64,000 bases of DNA from RXOA01 sp964547105 (GCA_964547105.1 CAZJLO010000001.1:62001-126000), one strand, 5' to 3'. Positions 50,509 to 59,499 are shown, counted from the first letter of the stretch. Numbers and translations are program-made. Notes: a model not told the origin generated them from the letters alone.

Positions 50509-52130
50509 CGCCGATCCCACCCCTCCCATTCGCGCCGTTTCAACTCGGCACGGCGGATTTTCCCGCTCGTTGTCTTGGGAAGCTCGGTGACATACTCGAT
50601 TTCTCGCGGATACTTGTACGGAGCGGTGACCGCTTTCACATGATCTTGCAGTTCCTTGGTGAGATCCTCCGACGCGGCGACTCCTTCGGCAAGGATGACA
50701 TACGCCTTGACGATTTCTCCGCGATCTCGGTGCGGAGCGGCCACAGCGGCCGCCTCGACCACGGCACGGTGACTGACGAGCGCGTCCTCGACCTCGAACG
50801 GGCCGATCCGGTATCCTGAAGTGAGAATCACGTCATCCGCGCGACCTTCGAAGAACAGATAGCCGTCCTCATCCACCCGGGCTAGATCCCCAGTGCGGTA
50901 CCATCCACCGGAAAATGCTTCCAGATCGAGTTCGGGCGCCTTCCAATACCCGTCGAAGATCGCCGGATTGTCGGGACGCACCGCAATCTCTCCGATCCCT
51001 CCACGTGCCACCTGATTTCCTTGTTCATCGATCAACGTCACACCAGGGCCGGGCGTCGGAAGTCCCATAGCCCCGGGTTTCACCGGCAATCCGGGAATGT
51101 TGCAGACAAGACAAACGCTCTCGGTCTGTCCGTATCCGTCTCGAATCGTCACGCCAAAGGCCCGCTTGAACGCTTCAATCGGCTCGACATTCAGGGGTTC
51201 GCCGGCAGAAAGCGCGTCCTCCAGAACAACGTCGTATTTCGCCATGTCCGGAAGCTGGGCGAACAAGCGGTACTCCGTCGGTGTCGCGCAGAGTTTGGTC
51301 ACCTTGTATTTCTCGAGAAGTTGCAGATAGCGTTCGCCATCAAACCGGCCGTTGTACATGAGCTGCGCGGCACCTGAGGTGAGAGAAACCCCGATCGGAC
51401 TCCAATACCACTTTGCCCAACCCGGTGCCGTCGTTGCCCAGATGACGTCGTTCTCATGAGCATCGTACCAGTAGCGCGCCGTGATCCGATGATGGCAGTA
51501 CATCCAGCGATGTTTGTGAACGACCGGTTTGGGATTCCCTGTCGTTCCGCTGGTAAAGTTGATCGTCATCGGGTCGGACGCCGTCAACGGGACCTTCGGC
51601 TCGTCAGCCGGCGCCGCCTTCACCAGATCTTCGAACCGCAGCCATCCTTCCCGGGGCGCATCGCTCCCAATCAGCACAAACGTCTCCAGCGGGCAATCTC
51701 CCCTTGCCGCCTCCACCGTCTCCACCGTTGAAACATCGGCGACAATCAGCTTGGCGCCGCTCGCCGAAGAGCGATAAGCGATCTCCTTGGCCTTCAGCAT
51801 CTCGGAGCACGGGACAGCGACACCGCCCGCAACAAATGTCCCCAATTGCGCCATGTGCGCTTCAGGGAGCCGTGGCAGTACATGGAGCACGGGGTCTCCC
51901 TTGTTCAGCCCAAGCGCAATCAGCGCCGAACCGAACCGCCGGGTCCCGTCAACCAGTTCCGCGTACGTGACTTGCCGTTCGTTTCCGGAAGCATCTTCCC
52001 AAAATACGGCAACCTTCTCTGGATTCCTTGCAGCGTGCCCCTCCACCACATCAACGATGTTGTAGTCCTGTGGGACGTTCCAGTGGAACTCCGCCAGTTC
52101 CCTTTCGTAGTCCGCGCGGGTGTATCGCAT
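50505..52130 (-). CDS. AMP-forming acyl-CoA synthetase, 541 aa
   Basis: Activates a carboxylic acid to acyl-CoA via acyl-AMP. ANL-superfamily motifs: P-loop FTSGTTGNPKP, GYGQTE, YRTGDLARVDEDGYLFFEGRADDVI (landmark RTGDLARVD) and the C-terminal catalytic Lys in PKTTSGKIRR. Similarity in style is to acetyl/medium-chain acyl-CoA synthetases (EFHWNVPQDYNIVDVV at the start). ATG 52130 was chosen as the family start, after a GGAAGGGG-like site. Substrate length is not readable. Confidence 0.9.
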   Translation of the reverse strand: MRYTRADYERELAEFHWNVPQDYNIVDVVEGHAARNPEKVAVFWEDASGNERQVTYAELVDGTRRFGSALIALGLNKGDPVLHVLPRLPEAHMAQLGTFVAGGVAVPCSEMLKAKEIAYRSSASGAKLIVADVSTVETVEAARGDCPLETFVLIGSDAPREGWLRFEDLVKAAPADEPKVPLTASDPMTINFTSGTTGNPKPVVHKHRWMYCHHRITARYWYDAHENDVIWATTAPGWAKWYWSPIGVSLTSGAAQLMYNGRFDGERYLQLLEKYKVTKLCATPTEYRLFAQLPDMAKYDVVLEDALSAGEPLNVEPIEAFKRAFGVTIRDGYGQTESVCLVCNIPGLPVKPGAMGLPTPGPGVTLIDEQGNQVARGGIGEIAVRPDNPAIFDGYWKAPELDLEAFSGGWYRTGDLARVDEDGYLFFEGRADDVILTSGYRIGPFEVEDALVSHRAVVEAAAVAAPHRDRGEIVKAYVILAEGVAASEDLTKELQDHVKAVTAPYKYPREIEYVTELPKTTSGKIRRAELKRREWEGWDRR

Positions 52131-52221
52131 CGTATGGGATCCCCTTCCTGCCTTGAGTTTTGAAGTTAACCTCAGATCCTTATAGCATATCATCGAACTC
52201 GACGCCAGTGTAGGAGGAACC

Positions 52222-53040
52222 ATGAAGGCAGCCGTTGTACTGACACCGCCGATGTCGAAACGCCTCATTGCCCGCGGGGTCGCTCGGCACCCGATCGTAT
52301 CTCAAGCCCTTGCACAAGGGAGAATCCTTGTGACCCTCGGCACAACCAACGCCTACATCGCCGAAGAGCTTGCCGGACGCCCGATTGCCCGACAAGCATT
52401 CGCTGCCGGGTTTATCGACAATCGCTGGAATATCAATGCGAAGCTCGGTTCGTCTCCAACCACTACGGCGACGAGCGGCGAAGACCTCCCTCTCGGCTAC
52501 GGCGAGATCCTCATCGATCATGGAACGGCCGTGTCTCCCCCCCCCGATCCGGCCACGTTTCTGCAAACGCTGGGACATGCTCCTGGAGACGTCATCATCA
52601 AGGGAGGAAACGCTCTCGATCCGTTCGGAAACGTCGGCGTCTTGATGGGGCATCCCGGCGGGGGAACGGTGGGGAAGTACTATGCTCTCGCCCTGGCGCG
52701 AGGGATCCCTCTGTTGATCCCGATCAGCCTCGCCAAGATGATCTCAGGCTCCGTCCTCGACCTGGCACTGGAGATGGGACGGGCGAAACTGGATCGGGTG
52801 ATGGGGCTCCCGTGCGGCTTGCTCCCAATCACGGGAACCACGATCACCGAGATCGAGGCAATAGAGCTTCTCTACGGAATCGAAGCATTTCACGTTGCCA
52901 GCGGCGGGGTGGGGCGGGGCGAGGGAAGCGTATCCCTTCTGCTCAAAGGAGAGCAGGAATCTGTCGAGAAAGCGTTTGATGCGATTACCTCGCTTCAACA
53001 GCAAGAGGAATCCCCGATCATTCTCGAAGGCCGCGCTTGA
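52222..53040 (+). CDS. conserved-looking protein of unknown function, 272 aa
   Basis: I do not recognise it. ATG 52222 follows TAGGAGGAACC. It is a soluble Gly-rich alpha/beta protein with LVTLGTTNAYIAEEL, IDHGTAV, VIIKGGNALDPFGNVGVLMG and HPGGGTVGKYYALALARG, all resembling ligand- or nucleotide-binding loops. No signal peptide or membrane helix. The yigZ-ruvA-ruvX genes follow with 1-nt gaps or overlaps, so it may head that operon. Strong loop conservation style suggests an enzyme. Confidence 0.8.
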   Translation: MKAAVVLTPPMSKRLIARGVARHPIVSQALAQGRILVTLGTTNAYIAEELAGRPIARQAFAAGFIDNRWNINAKLGSSPTTTATSGEDLPLGYGEILIDHGTAVSPPPDPATFLQTLGHAPGDVIIKGGNALDPFGNVGVLMGHPGGGTVGKYYALALARGIPLLIPISLAKMISGSVLDLALEMGRAKLDRVMGLPCGLLPITGTTITEIEAIELLYGIEAFHVASGGVGRGEGSVSLLLKGEQESVEKAFDAITSLQQQEESPIILEGRA

Positions 53041-53041
53041 G

Positions 53042-53659
53042 ATGGGAGATTCCTATCGCACGATCAAAGGGGAGGCATCGGCACGTCTAAACCGTAACAA
53101 ATCAAGATTCCTTGCGTTTGTTGTCCCGATATCGGATGTCGATGCCGCCGAGTCGTACCTTGCTGAGTTGCGTCGCCGCTATCACGATGCGACACACCAT
53201 TGTTACGCCTTCCGCCTGCTGCAAGATGAGCACCCCATTCCGGTCGAGACGTATGATGATGATCGCGAGCCGGCTGGATCGGCAGGATTGCCGATTCTCC
53301 AGCAGCTCCGGAAGCCGGATCTACAAGACGTGCTCGCAGTTGTCGTGCGCTACTTTGGCGGAGTAAAGCTGGGAATCGGCGGACTGGTTCGCGCGTATGG
53401 CGACGCGACGGATGCGGCGCTCGGATCAGCGACGGTCACGATCGTACAGCGGCACACGGAAGTCGAGGTCCGGTTCCCTCCCCAGATGACATCGGGGATC
53501 ATGTCGCTGGTTCATCGCACCGGAGCCAAGATTGTCGGGACATCGTACGATAAGATGTCGATCGTAACCGTGTCGCTTCCGCCGAGTCGCGTAGACGGCT
53601 TCGTCGGCGAGCTGAAGAACACGACTTCAGGTCAAGCGCAATGGGAGGTCAGGCGATGA
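53042..53659 (+). CDS. YigZ/IMPACT-family protein, 205 aa
   Basis: The UPF0029 (IMPACT) domain fills the first two thirds: KSRFLAFVVPISDVDAA, DATHHCYAFRL, DDREPAGSAGLPIL and VVRYFGGVKLGIGGLVRAYGDA, a near-perfect family pattern. A DUF1949-like C-terminal domain follows. Family members are linked to translation or proline peptidase loci, with no settled activity. ATGA overlap with ruvA. Confidence 0.95.
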   Translation: MGDSYRTIKGEASARLNRNKSRFLAFVVPISDVDAAESYLAELRRRYHDATHHCYAFRLLQDEHPIPVETYDDDREPAGSAGLPILQQLRKPDLQDVLAVVVRYFGGVKLGIGGLVRAYGDATDAALGSATVTIVQRHTEVEVRFPPQMTSGIMSLVHRTGAKIVGTSYDKMSIVTVSLPPSRVDGFVGELKNTTSGQAQWEVRR

Positions 53660-54237
53660 TCGACTCGATCAGCGGGCGCGTCGAACGGCGCGAGGGGGAT
53701 CACATCGTCATCGACACGGGAGGTCTGGCATTCGCCGTGACCTGCCCCGCACGCGCCCTTGCCGCCTGGGAGATCGGCCGCCCGATCACCGCTTTCGTAC
53801 ACCTTGTTGTTCGAGATGATGCGATGGAGCTCTACGGCTTCGCTTCGATCGCCGAGCGAAGCCTGTTTCGCGCGCTGATCTCGGTTTCTCAAGTGGGTCC
53901 GCGTCTTGCCGTTCAGGTTCTATCGAGTCTTTCCGAGCAGGACCTGGTTCGAGTGATTCGCGCCGGGGACATCGAGCGCCTGACAGCCGTCAAAGGAATC
54001 GGGCGCAAGACGGCGCAGCGACTCATCATCGATCTGCGCGACAAGCTGACCGATGCCGCACCAATCGCCATCCTGTTCAACGACGTGGAGGAATCAGCCG
54101 TTCGCGCACTGACATCGAGATCGCTGGGATTTCCTCTTCGGGATGCACGTCATGCAGTGGATCAGCTTCGTGGGGAGAATCTTCCCCTCCAAGATCTGGT
54201 GCGGCGTGCGCTTGAGTTGCTCGGTGCAGGGGGATGA
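53656..54237 (+). CDS. ruvA: Holliday junction branch-migration protein RuvA, 193 aa
   Basis: Binds Holliday junctions as a tetramer and loads RuvB. OB-fold N-terminus (MIDSISGRVERREGD), two helix-hairpin-helix motifs (ISVSQVGPRLAVQVLS and VKGIGRKTAQRLIIDLRDKL) and a short C-terminal RuvB-contact domain. ATG 53656 by ATGA overlap; no RuvB or RuvC in the window. Confidence 0.95.
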   Translation: MIDSISGRVERREGDHIVIDTGGLAFAVTCPARALAAWEIGRPITAFVHLVVRDDAMELYGFASIAERSLFRALISVSQVGPRLAVQVLSSLSEQDLVRVIRAGDIERLTAVKGIGRKTAQRLIIDLRDKLTDAAPIAILFNDVEESAVRALTSRSLGFPLRDARHAVDQLRGENLPLQDLVRRALELLGAGG

Positions 54238-54662
54238 GGTACCTCGGCATTGACTACGGTCGAAAACGGATCGGCCTTGCGCTGAGCGATGAAGACGAGA
54301 TCCTCGCCAGCCCTCTCCCGCTCTACGAGCGAAGCCAACCCGGAGCGGAACTGCAGTTCATTGACTCGCTCGCCAAACAGCACAACATCGGCGGGTTCGT
54401 GGTGGGCCTGCCCAAGAACATGGACGACTCGCTCGGTCCGATGGCCCAAGAAGTGATGCGGTTTGCGTCCGAGCTTCGCCAGATCGCCCAATGCCCAGTG
54501 ATCATGATCGATGAGCGGGGAACGAGCGTCGAAGCGGAACAGATCCTCGTCATGGCGGATTGGTCGCGGAAGCGGCGGCGAAAAGTGCAAGACAGCGTCG
54601 CTGCCGTCTTGATCCTCCAGCGCTATCTTGATCAGCACCGACCTCCAAGATCCAAATCCTAG
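54234..54662 (+). CDS. ruvX: RuvX/YqgF Holliday-junction-resolvase-like RNase H fold protein, 142 aa
   Basis: Family start LGIDYGRKRIGLALSD with the catalytic Asp; VVGLPKNMD and the second acidic motif MIDERGTSVEAE follow. Known role: 16S rRNA 5'-end processing, and resolvase activity in some species. The ATG overlaps the ruvA stop; the 3' end overlaps convergent prfB by 4 bp. Confidence 0.93.
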   Translation: MRYLGIDYGRKRIGLALSDEDEILASPLPLYERSQPGAELQFIDSLAKQHNIGGFVVGLPKNMDDSLGPMAQEVMRFASELRQIAQCPVIMIDERGTSVEAEQILVMADWSRKRRRKVQDSVAAVLILQRYLDQHRPPRSKS

Positions 54663-55873
54663 CCGTCGTCGTTCTGATCGGGATTCCGATCCCGGGCTTG
54701 ATCCTGATCCGGGATCTGGTCTTGGTCCTGGGTCTGGCTCCGATCGTGGTTCGATTTCGCAGCGGAATCGGTTGGCCGGGCAACCTTCGAGACAGCTTCG
54801 GCTTCAATCGCCGCCTCCAAGAAGCGGTCGATGTCGCCGTCAAGGACAGCGTCGACATTGGATGTCTCTTCTCCCGTACGGTGATCCTTCACAAGCTGGT
54901 AGGGATGAAGAACATACGATCGGATTTGGCTACCCCATTCGATATCCATCTGCTTGCCCTGGAGCTGCTCCAGTTTCTCGGCCTTTTGCTGGCGCATCAG
55001 TTCGGCAAGCCGCGAGATCAAGACGCGCATCGCAACTTCCTTATTCTGGTGCTGACTACGTTCATTCTGGCAGGACACGACGATTCCCGTAGGCAAGTGG
55101 GTAATCCGAACCGCGGAATCGGTGACATTGACGTGTTGCCCACCCGCACCCGATGCTCGATACGTGTCGATCCGGAGTTCCTTGGAATCGACCTCGATTT
55201 CTTCCGTCTCGGTGACGGGAATGACGCCGACAGCAGCGAACGACGTATGCCGCCGGTTGGCGGAATCAAACGGAGAGATGCGGACCAGGCGATGGACGCC
55301 GCTCTCGTGCTTCAGATTCCCGTAGGCGTAAGCTCCGCTGATCTCAAGGGTCGCGCTTCGGATTCCCGCCGTATCCCCCGCGCTGACATCAAGCAGCGTG
55401 ATCTTGACTCCGTTTCGCTCGCTCCAACGCGAGTACATTCGCAGCAACATCTCCGCCCAATCCTGCGAATCCGTCCCACCAGCACCGGCGTTGATCGAGA
55501 AGTAGCAGTCCGAAAGGTCGTATGGCCCCGAGTAGAGTGTCTCGATACGGAACTTCGACAATGCCCGCTCCGCATCCGCAAGGCGCGTCTCCAATCCGGC
55601 AAGCTCAGCCACATCCCCCACCTCGTTCGCCATCTCGAACAACACGGACACTTCTTCGAGAATGGTCTCCAAGTTCCGGAACCGCTGCAGCAGCCTGCGA
55701 GATCGCTCCATCTTCCGCGCCGCTTCCTGAGAACGAGCCCGATGCTCCCAGAAACCGGGTACCGACATCTCTATCTCGAGCTCAGCAATGCGGCGTTCAA
55801 CTGCCTGAGGATCAAGCGATTCCTCAAGCTTGGCAAGTTCGTTCCCGAACTGCAGAATTCGTTCCTTATCCAC
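54659..55873 (-). CDS. prfB: peptide chain release factor 2, 404 aa, with low-complexity tail
   Basis: Terminates at UGA and UAA. The RF2 tripeptide SPF (RISPFDSANRRHTSF) and the GGQ motif (ASGAGGQHVNV) are present. No internal stop occurs, so the programmed +1 frameshift common in prfB is absent. GTG 55873 lies 6 nt after GAGAGGTG; GTG 55882 is an alternative. The last 30 or so residues are a D/Q/R/N repeat (TQDQDQIPDQDQARD), beyond the normal end, encoded by imperfect short DNA repeats. Confidence 0.93.
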   Translation of the reverse strand: MDKERILQFGNELAKLEESLDPQAVERRIAELEIEMSVPGFWEHRARSQEAARKMERSRRLLQRFRNLETILEEVSVLFEMANEVGDVAELAGLETRLADAERALSKFRIETLYSGPYDLSDCYFSINAGAGGTDSQDWAEMLLRMYSRWSERNGVKITLLDVSAGDTAGIRSATLEISGAYAYGNLKHESGVHRLVRISPFDSANRRHTSFAAVGVIPVTETEEIEVDSKELRIDTYRASGAGGQHVNVTDSAVRITHLPTGIVVSCQNERSQHQNKEVAMRVLISRLAELMRQQKAEKLEQLQGKQMDIEWGSQIRSYVLHPYQLVKDHRTGEETSNVDAVLDGDIDRFLEAAIEAEAVSKVARPTDSAAKSNHDRSQTQDQDQIPDQDQARDRNPDQNDDG

Positions 55874-55933
55874 AACCAACACCTCTCAACAAGACGCAAA
55901 CGATTGGGGAAGATGATTCCCAGTGCATCTCCC

Positions 55934-55962
55934 TTTATACGGACAACCGGGTGGCGACTCAA
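55934..55962 (-). promoter_or_regulatory. prfB promoter
   Basis: Minus strand TTGAGT (55957-55962), 17 bp, TATAAA (55934-55939). Confidence 0.65.
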
Positions 55963-55969
55963 GCCGGCG

Positions 55970-55998
55970 TTGCCCGTCCGATCTCAATCGGCTACAGT
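55970..55998 (+). promoter_or_regulatory. rsmI promoter
   Basis: TTGCCC (55970-55975), 17 bp, TACAGT (55993-55998), about 25 nt upstream leader to ATG 56030. Confidence 0.5.
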
Positions 55999-56029
55999 GC
56001 CGCGAAGTCAAACAACCTTGGGAGTCCGC

Positions 56030-56911
56030 ATGAGCGAACCAGAAGGCCGACTGTACGTCGTGTCGCTTCCAATCGGAAACCTCGACGACATTTCATTGCG
56101 AGCCCTGCGCACCCTCCGCTCGGTCGACCTCGTCCTTGCGGAGGACACAAGAACGACATCTCGGGTGTTCGCCCGCTACGGGATTGGGACGAAGTTCGGA
56201 AAGAGCGTCTACCAAGGGGTAGAAGACGAACGCGTCGACGCCGCCATTTCCCTGCTTCGAGAAGGAAGGAAGATCGCCTTGGTTTCCGATGCCGGTACTC
56301 CGCTTGTCAGCGATCCCGGATTCCCGCTCGTCCGCGCCGCCATCGAAAATGGGATCCCGGTCGAGCCGGTGCCGGGAGCATCCGCTGTGCTCACCGCTCT
56401 CGTTGCCTCCGGCGCGCCTGTCCATCGTTTTGCATTTGACGGCATGCTCCCCCGCAAGGCTTCGGCTCGCCGACTCTACTTCCAACGGATTGCCCGAGAC
56501 GAACCCCGCACGGTGGTCGTCTACGAATCCCCGCATCGCCTCCTCGCTACGCTTGAAGACCTCGCTGCGCTGCTCCCCGAACGCTCCATCGTCCTGGCCA
56601 GGGAACTCACGAAACGGTACGAGGAGTTCTTGCGCGGACATCCCCATGTTCTGCTTGAAGAGCTTCAGGCCCGAGAGCGGATTCATGGGGAGTGGGTGAT
56701 CATTCTGGAGCCGCCCGCGAAAGACCCTCACAGCAAGGAGCGGGATCCCCGAGTCGGCGACGATGCCGCCGTTGCGGAGCTTGTCGCCCTACTCCATGAT
56801 GCCGGCATTCCAGCAAAGACATCTTGCCGTATTCTGAAATCAGCCTTCGGAATCCCTCGAAATGAAGCGTATCGGATGCTCGCCCCGTCCGATGCCGCTA
56901 ATCGACACTAG
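56030..56911 (+). CDS. rsmI: 16S rRNA (cytidine-1402-2'-O)-methyltransferase RsmI, 293 aa
   Basis: Tetrapyrrole-methylase-fold enzyme that methylates C1402. Motifs: YVVSLPIGNLDDISLRAL, LAEDTRTTSRV, ALVSDAGTPLVSDPG, VPGASAVLTAL, and ESPHRLLATLED. ATG 56030 has GGGAG upstream; the 737-codon frame reaching back to 54698 runs antisense to prfB and is not coding. 3' overlap of 4 bp with the convergent YkuK-like gene. Confidence 0.95.
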   Translation: MSEPEGRLYVVSLPIGNLDDISLRALRTLRSVDLVLAEDTRTTSRVFARYGIGTKFGKSVYQGVEDERVDAAISLLREGRKIALVSDAGTPLVSDPGFPLVRAAIENGIPVEPVPGASAVLTALVASGAPVHRFAFDGMLPRKASARRLYFQRIARDEPRTVVVYESPHRLLATLEDLAALLPERSIVLARELTKRYEEFLRGHPHVLLEELQARERIHGEWVIILEPPAKDPHSKERDPRVGDDAAVAELVALLHDAGIPAKTSCRILKSAFGIPRNEAYRMLAPSDAANRH

Positions 56912-57384
56912 GTGTACTTGTCGGCGACCGACGTCGCCGCCACAGCATCGGGTTTGATCTTCACGTCAAAACCACTACCGACGATCATCCCCACAACTTC
57001 GTTGATCAGTTCTCTTGTGCTGCCGTTTTTCCCGATATCGACATGGATCTCAAGGTTGAATTGCAGCAAGGTGGAGGACGAAAGGGCACGAAGCAACCGC
57101 TGCGCCAGGTCAAAAGAGAGCAACGCTTCCCGCCAAATCCGATGACGGAGTGAAGGAAACTTGGGCTCTCGCTGCCGACTCCAGAAGTATCGTCCGCCCT
57201 TCCCTCGCTTATGCACGACAATCGCCCTGACAAAGTCGACACTGTCGCCACCGGTCGATGAATCGGTCCCGACAAACACGTCGTAGTCCGCACGAGGGTC
57301 ACGATGCATCTCGCGCGCGATTTCCTTGACGACCTCGCCGAATGTCAGCGTTCCGATATTTGGATTCACGAATTGTTCGGACAT
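56908..57384 (-). CDS. YkuK-like RNase-H-fold protein (DUF458), 158 aa
   Basis: Matches the DUF458/YkuK pattern: DYDVFVGTDSSTGGDSVDFVRAIVVH with the acidic residue in GTDS, a central segment with REALLSFDLAQRL, and the final IVGSGFDVKIKPDAVAATSVADKYT region (landmark KPDAVAATSVADK). Predicted nuclease fold with unknown substrate. The promoter (57391-57419) places the transcript start exactly at the ATG, so the mRNA appears leaderless. Confidence 0.85.
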   Translation of the reverse strand: MSEQFVNPNIGTLTFGEVVKEIAREMHRDPRADYDVFVGTDSSTGGDSVDFVRAIVVHKRGKGGRYFWSRQREPKFPSLRHRIWREALLSFDLAQRLLRALSSSTLLQFNLEIHVDIGKNGSTRELINEVVGMIVGSGFDVKIKPDAVAATSVADKYT

Positions 57385-57390
57385 TTTTCT

Positions 57391-57419
57391 ATCATAGGGT
57401 CAATCCCGGACACGATCAA
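57391..57419 (-). promoter_or_regulatory. promoter of YkuK-like gene, leaderless
   Basis: Minus strand TTGATC (57414-57419), 17 bp, TATGAT (57391-57396), then AGAAAA and ATG 57384. It overlaps the 3' end of the upstream kinase gene. Confidence 0.7.
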
Positions 57420-58804
57420 CTTTGGATGGCGGGCAATCTCACGCGAAAGCATGCCCCGGCTCCCGGAACATTCTCGGCGGTGATCGTGCCGCCGTGCGCC
57501 TCGACCCAGTGCCGGGCGATCGCCAGCCCGAGTCCACTTCCCCCGTGAGCGCGCGATCGAGCCCGATCTCCCCGATACAGCCGCTCGAAAATGTGCGGAA
57601 GATCTTCCTCGGGAATCCCCGGCCCGGAGTCGGTCACGGAGAATTCCACCTGGTCGGGGGTAATCCGCGTAAGGCGGATGTCAATCCGTCCATCCAACGG
57701 CGTGACGCGGACCGCGTTGCTGAGGAGGTTGACAAGCACTTGACGGATTCTCTTGGAGTCGATTTTCACTTCGGGAAGCTTCGTGTTCCCGCTGACAAGG
57801 ATGCGAGGTCCCTGATCGAGAGATCCGGAAACCGTTTCCGCCACCTGATCGACCAGCTCCCTCAGATCCGCCAGCTCGCACGAGATACTCAACTCGCCTG
57901 CCTCAGCCAGCGCAAGATCGCGAAGATCATCAATCAGTTTCCCAACGTGCAAGGTTTCCTCATAGATCGGGGCAATCGCTTCAACGGTCGGTTCATAGAT
58001 CCCGTCGAGGATTGCCTCCAGATTGCCCTGGATGATGGTCACCGGCGTCCTAAGCTCATGCGCGATATCCGCTGTCATCGTCTGGCGGGCGTTTTCCGAT
58101 CGATCAAGGTTCTCGATCATCCGATTGAATAACACGCCAAGCCGTCCGAACTCGTCCGTTGCACGCAGAGTGACCGGCTCGGGCAGCTCGCCGCGAGCGA
58201 TTCTCTCGGTTGCCCTTGATAGGATCCGCAACGGCGAAAGGACTTGCGAAATCAGCACAAGCGCGATCAGCAACGCCATCCCGGAGGAAATCCCTCCTCC
58301 GAGAAGCGCCGATCGCCGTGCCGAGGCGACAAACTGCTCTTCCGCCGGATCAAGGAGCGTCCCCAGCTCCCCGAGAGAGAGAACGCCGACCTGATGTCCG
58401 TCCACCTCAATCGGAATCGCGCCATGAGTCTCTTCGGCGCTGAGAAGCGTCCCCAACCGGGCTGAGTCGGTGGAAATGAACACGACTCCTTCTTCGTTGG
58501 TCAGCGAGAACGATCCGGGAATGATGCTGATCTCCTGGACATCGATAATCTGCCCGTTCGCCCGTATGTTGACCGTTGTTTTCAGCCGGGCATCGACCCC
58601 GACCCAGCTTCCATAGAGACGGTAGTGCTCGGCGAGAATCGCGCAGACTTCCTCCGCAACCTGCATCTTGTCATGTTCGCGAAACTCGGCAAACTGCACC
58701 GAGATGGATCGAAGGTTGAAGAAATACGCAGTTGCAACGGAAACAAGGATAACAAGCACAAACGACAATCCTAGCTTGAGGGCAAACGGAAACGTCCGAC
58801 GCAT
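57416..58804 (-). CDS. membrane sensor histidine kinase (HAMP-HisKA-HATPase), 462 aa
   Basis: Transmembrane helices near 8-28 and 168-190 enclose a periplasmic sensor region of about 140 residues. HAMP domain, HisKA with ADIAHELRTPVT, N box NLLSNAVRVT, G1 DSGPGIPEED, G2 GGSGLGLAIARHWVEAHGG follow. Second gene behind the OmpR-type regulator (3-nt gap), the usual layout. The stimulus is unknown. Confidence 0.95.
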   Translation of the reverse strand: MRRTFPFALKLGLSFVLVILVSVATAYFFNLRSISVQFAEFREHDKMQVAEEVCAILAEHYRLYGSWVGVDARLKTTVNIRANGQIIDVQEISIIPGSFSLTNEEGVVFISTDSARLGTLLSAEETHGAIPIEVDGHQVGVLSLGELGTLLDPAEEQFVASARRSALLGGGISSGMALLIALVLISQVLSPLRILSRATERIARGELPEPVTLRATDEFGRLGVLFNRMIENLDRSENARQTMTADIAHELRTPVTIIQGNLEAILDGIYEPTVEAIAPIYEETLHVGKLIDDLRDLALAEAGELSISCELADLRELVDQVAETVSGSLDQGPRILVSGNTKLPEVKIDSKRIRQVLVNLLSNAVRVTPLDGRIDIRLTRITPDQVEFSVTDSGPGIPEEDLPHIFERLYRGDRARSRAHGGSGLGLAIARHWVEAHGGTITAENVPGAGACFRVRLPAIQS

Positions 58805-58807
58805 CGA

Positions 58808-59491
58808 TCAGCTCTCCCGCGAGAAGCGATAGCCAACGCCGTGAACGGTTTGAATGAAGCGGGGCTGTTTGGGATCGGGCTCGATTTTCCTCCGCAGATT
58901 CTTGACGTGCGTATCGATTGTCCGCGCAAACGCATCGTACGTGTATCCTTGCACCTCACGAAGCAATTGCAGCCTGGTAAACACCTGTCCCGGATGCCGA
59001 GCCAAGTAGGCAAGAAGATCGAATTCGGTCGGCGTCAACTCAACCAACCGTCCATCCACATCCACTTCTCTGGTCTTGAGGTCGATTTGAAGGCTCCCAA
59101 TGACGATTTTCTCTTCCTCCGCCCCGGCTCCATCAAGACGCCGAAGAACGGCGCGAATCCTCGCCACAAGCTCGCGAGGGCTGAACGGTTTCACGACGTA
59201 GTCATCCGCTCCCAGCTCAAGGCCGACAACACGATCCGCCTCGGCTGCTTTCGCCGTCAGCATGATGATCGGAACCCTCGACGTCGATCTGATCCGGCGC
59301 GTCACCTCAAGGCCACTCAGCTTAGGAAGCATCAGATCAAGCACAATAAGGTCCGGCCCCTTCTCCTCAAACGACCGGATTGCCTCCTCGCCGTCAGCCG
59401 CCGTGTATGTCTTGAATCCCTCGCGGTCCAAGTACGCCTTGACAGTGCGGACGATCATTTCTTCATCGTCGACGATGAGAACTCTTTTCAT
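58808..59491 (-). CDS. OmpR-family response regulator, 227 aa
   Basis: Receiver domain (VLIVDDEEMIVRTV; Asp in LIVLDLMLPKLSG; Lys in DDYVVKPFS) plus a winged-helix effector (LTPTEFDLLAYLARHPGQVF, TIDTHVKNLRRKIEP, TVHGVGYRF). Partner of the kinase above. A perfect TATAAT ends 8 nt before its ATG. Confidence 0.95.
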   Translation of the reverse strand: MKRVLIVDDEEMIVRTVKAYLDREGFKTYTAADGEEAIRSFEEKGPDLIVLDLMLPKLSGLEVTRRIRSTSRVPIIMLTAKAAEADRVVGLELGADDYVVKPFSPRELVARIRAVLRRLDGAGAEEEKIVIGSLQIDLKTREVDVDGRLVELTPTEFDLLAYLARHPGQVFTRLQLLREVQGYTYDAFARTIDTHVKNLRRKIEPDPKQPRFIQTVHGVGYRFSRES

Positions 59492-59499
59492 AACTCCCC

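Noticed and set aside
52145..52221. Divergent promoters between acs and the 52222 gene
   Set aside because: TATAAG and TATCAT-like boxes exist, but no -35 at proper spacing was convincing on either strand.
54698..56029. Long N-terminal extension of rsmI
   Set aside because: It lies antisense to prfB, has no homology-like composition, and RsmI starts normally at 56030 with its own ribosome site.
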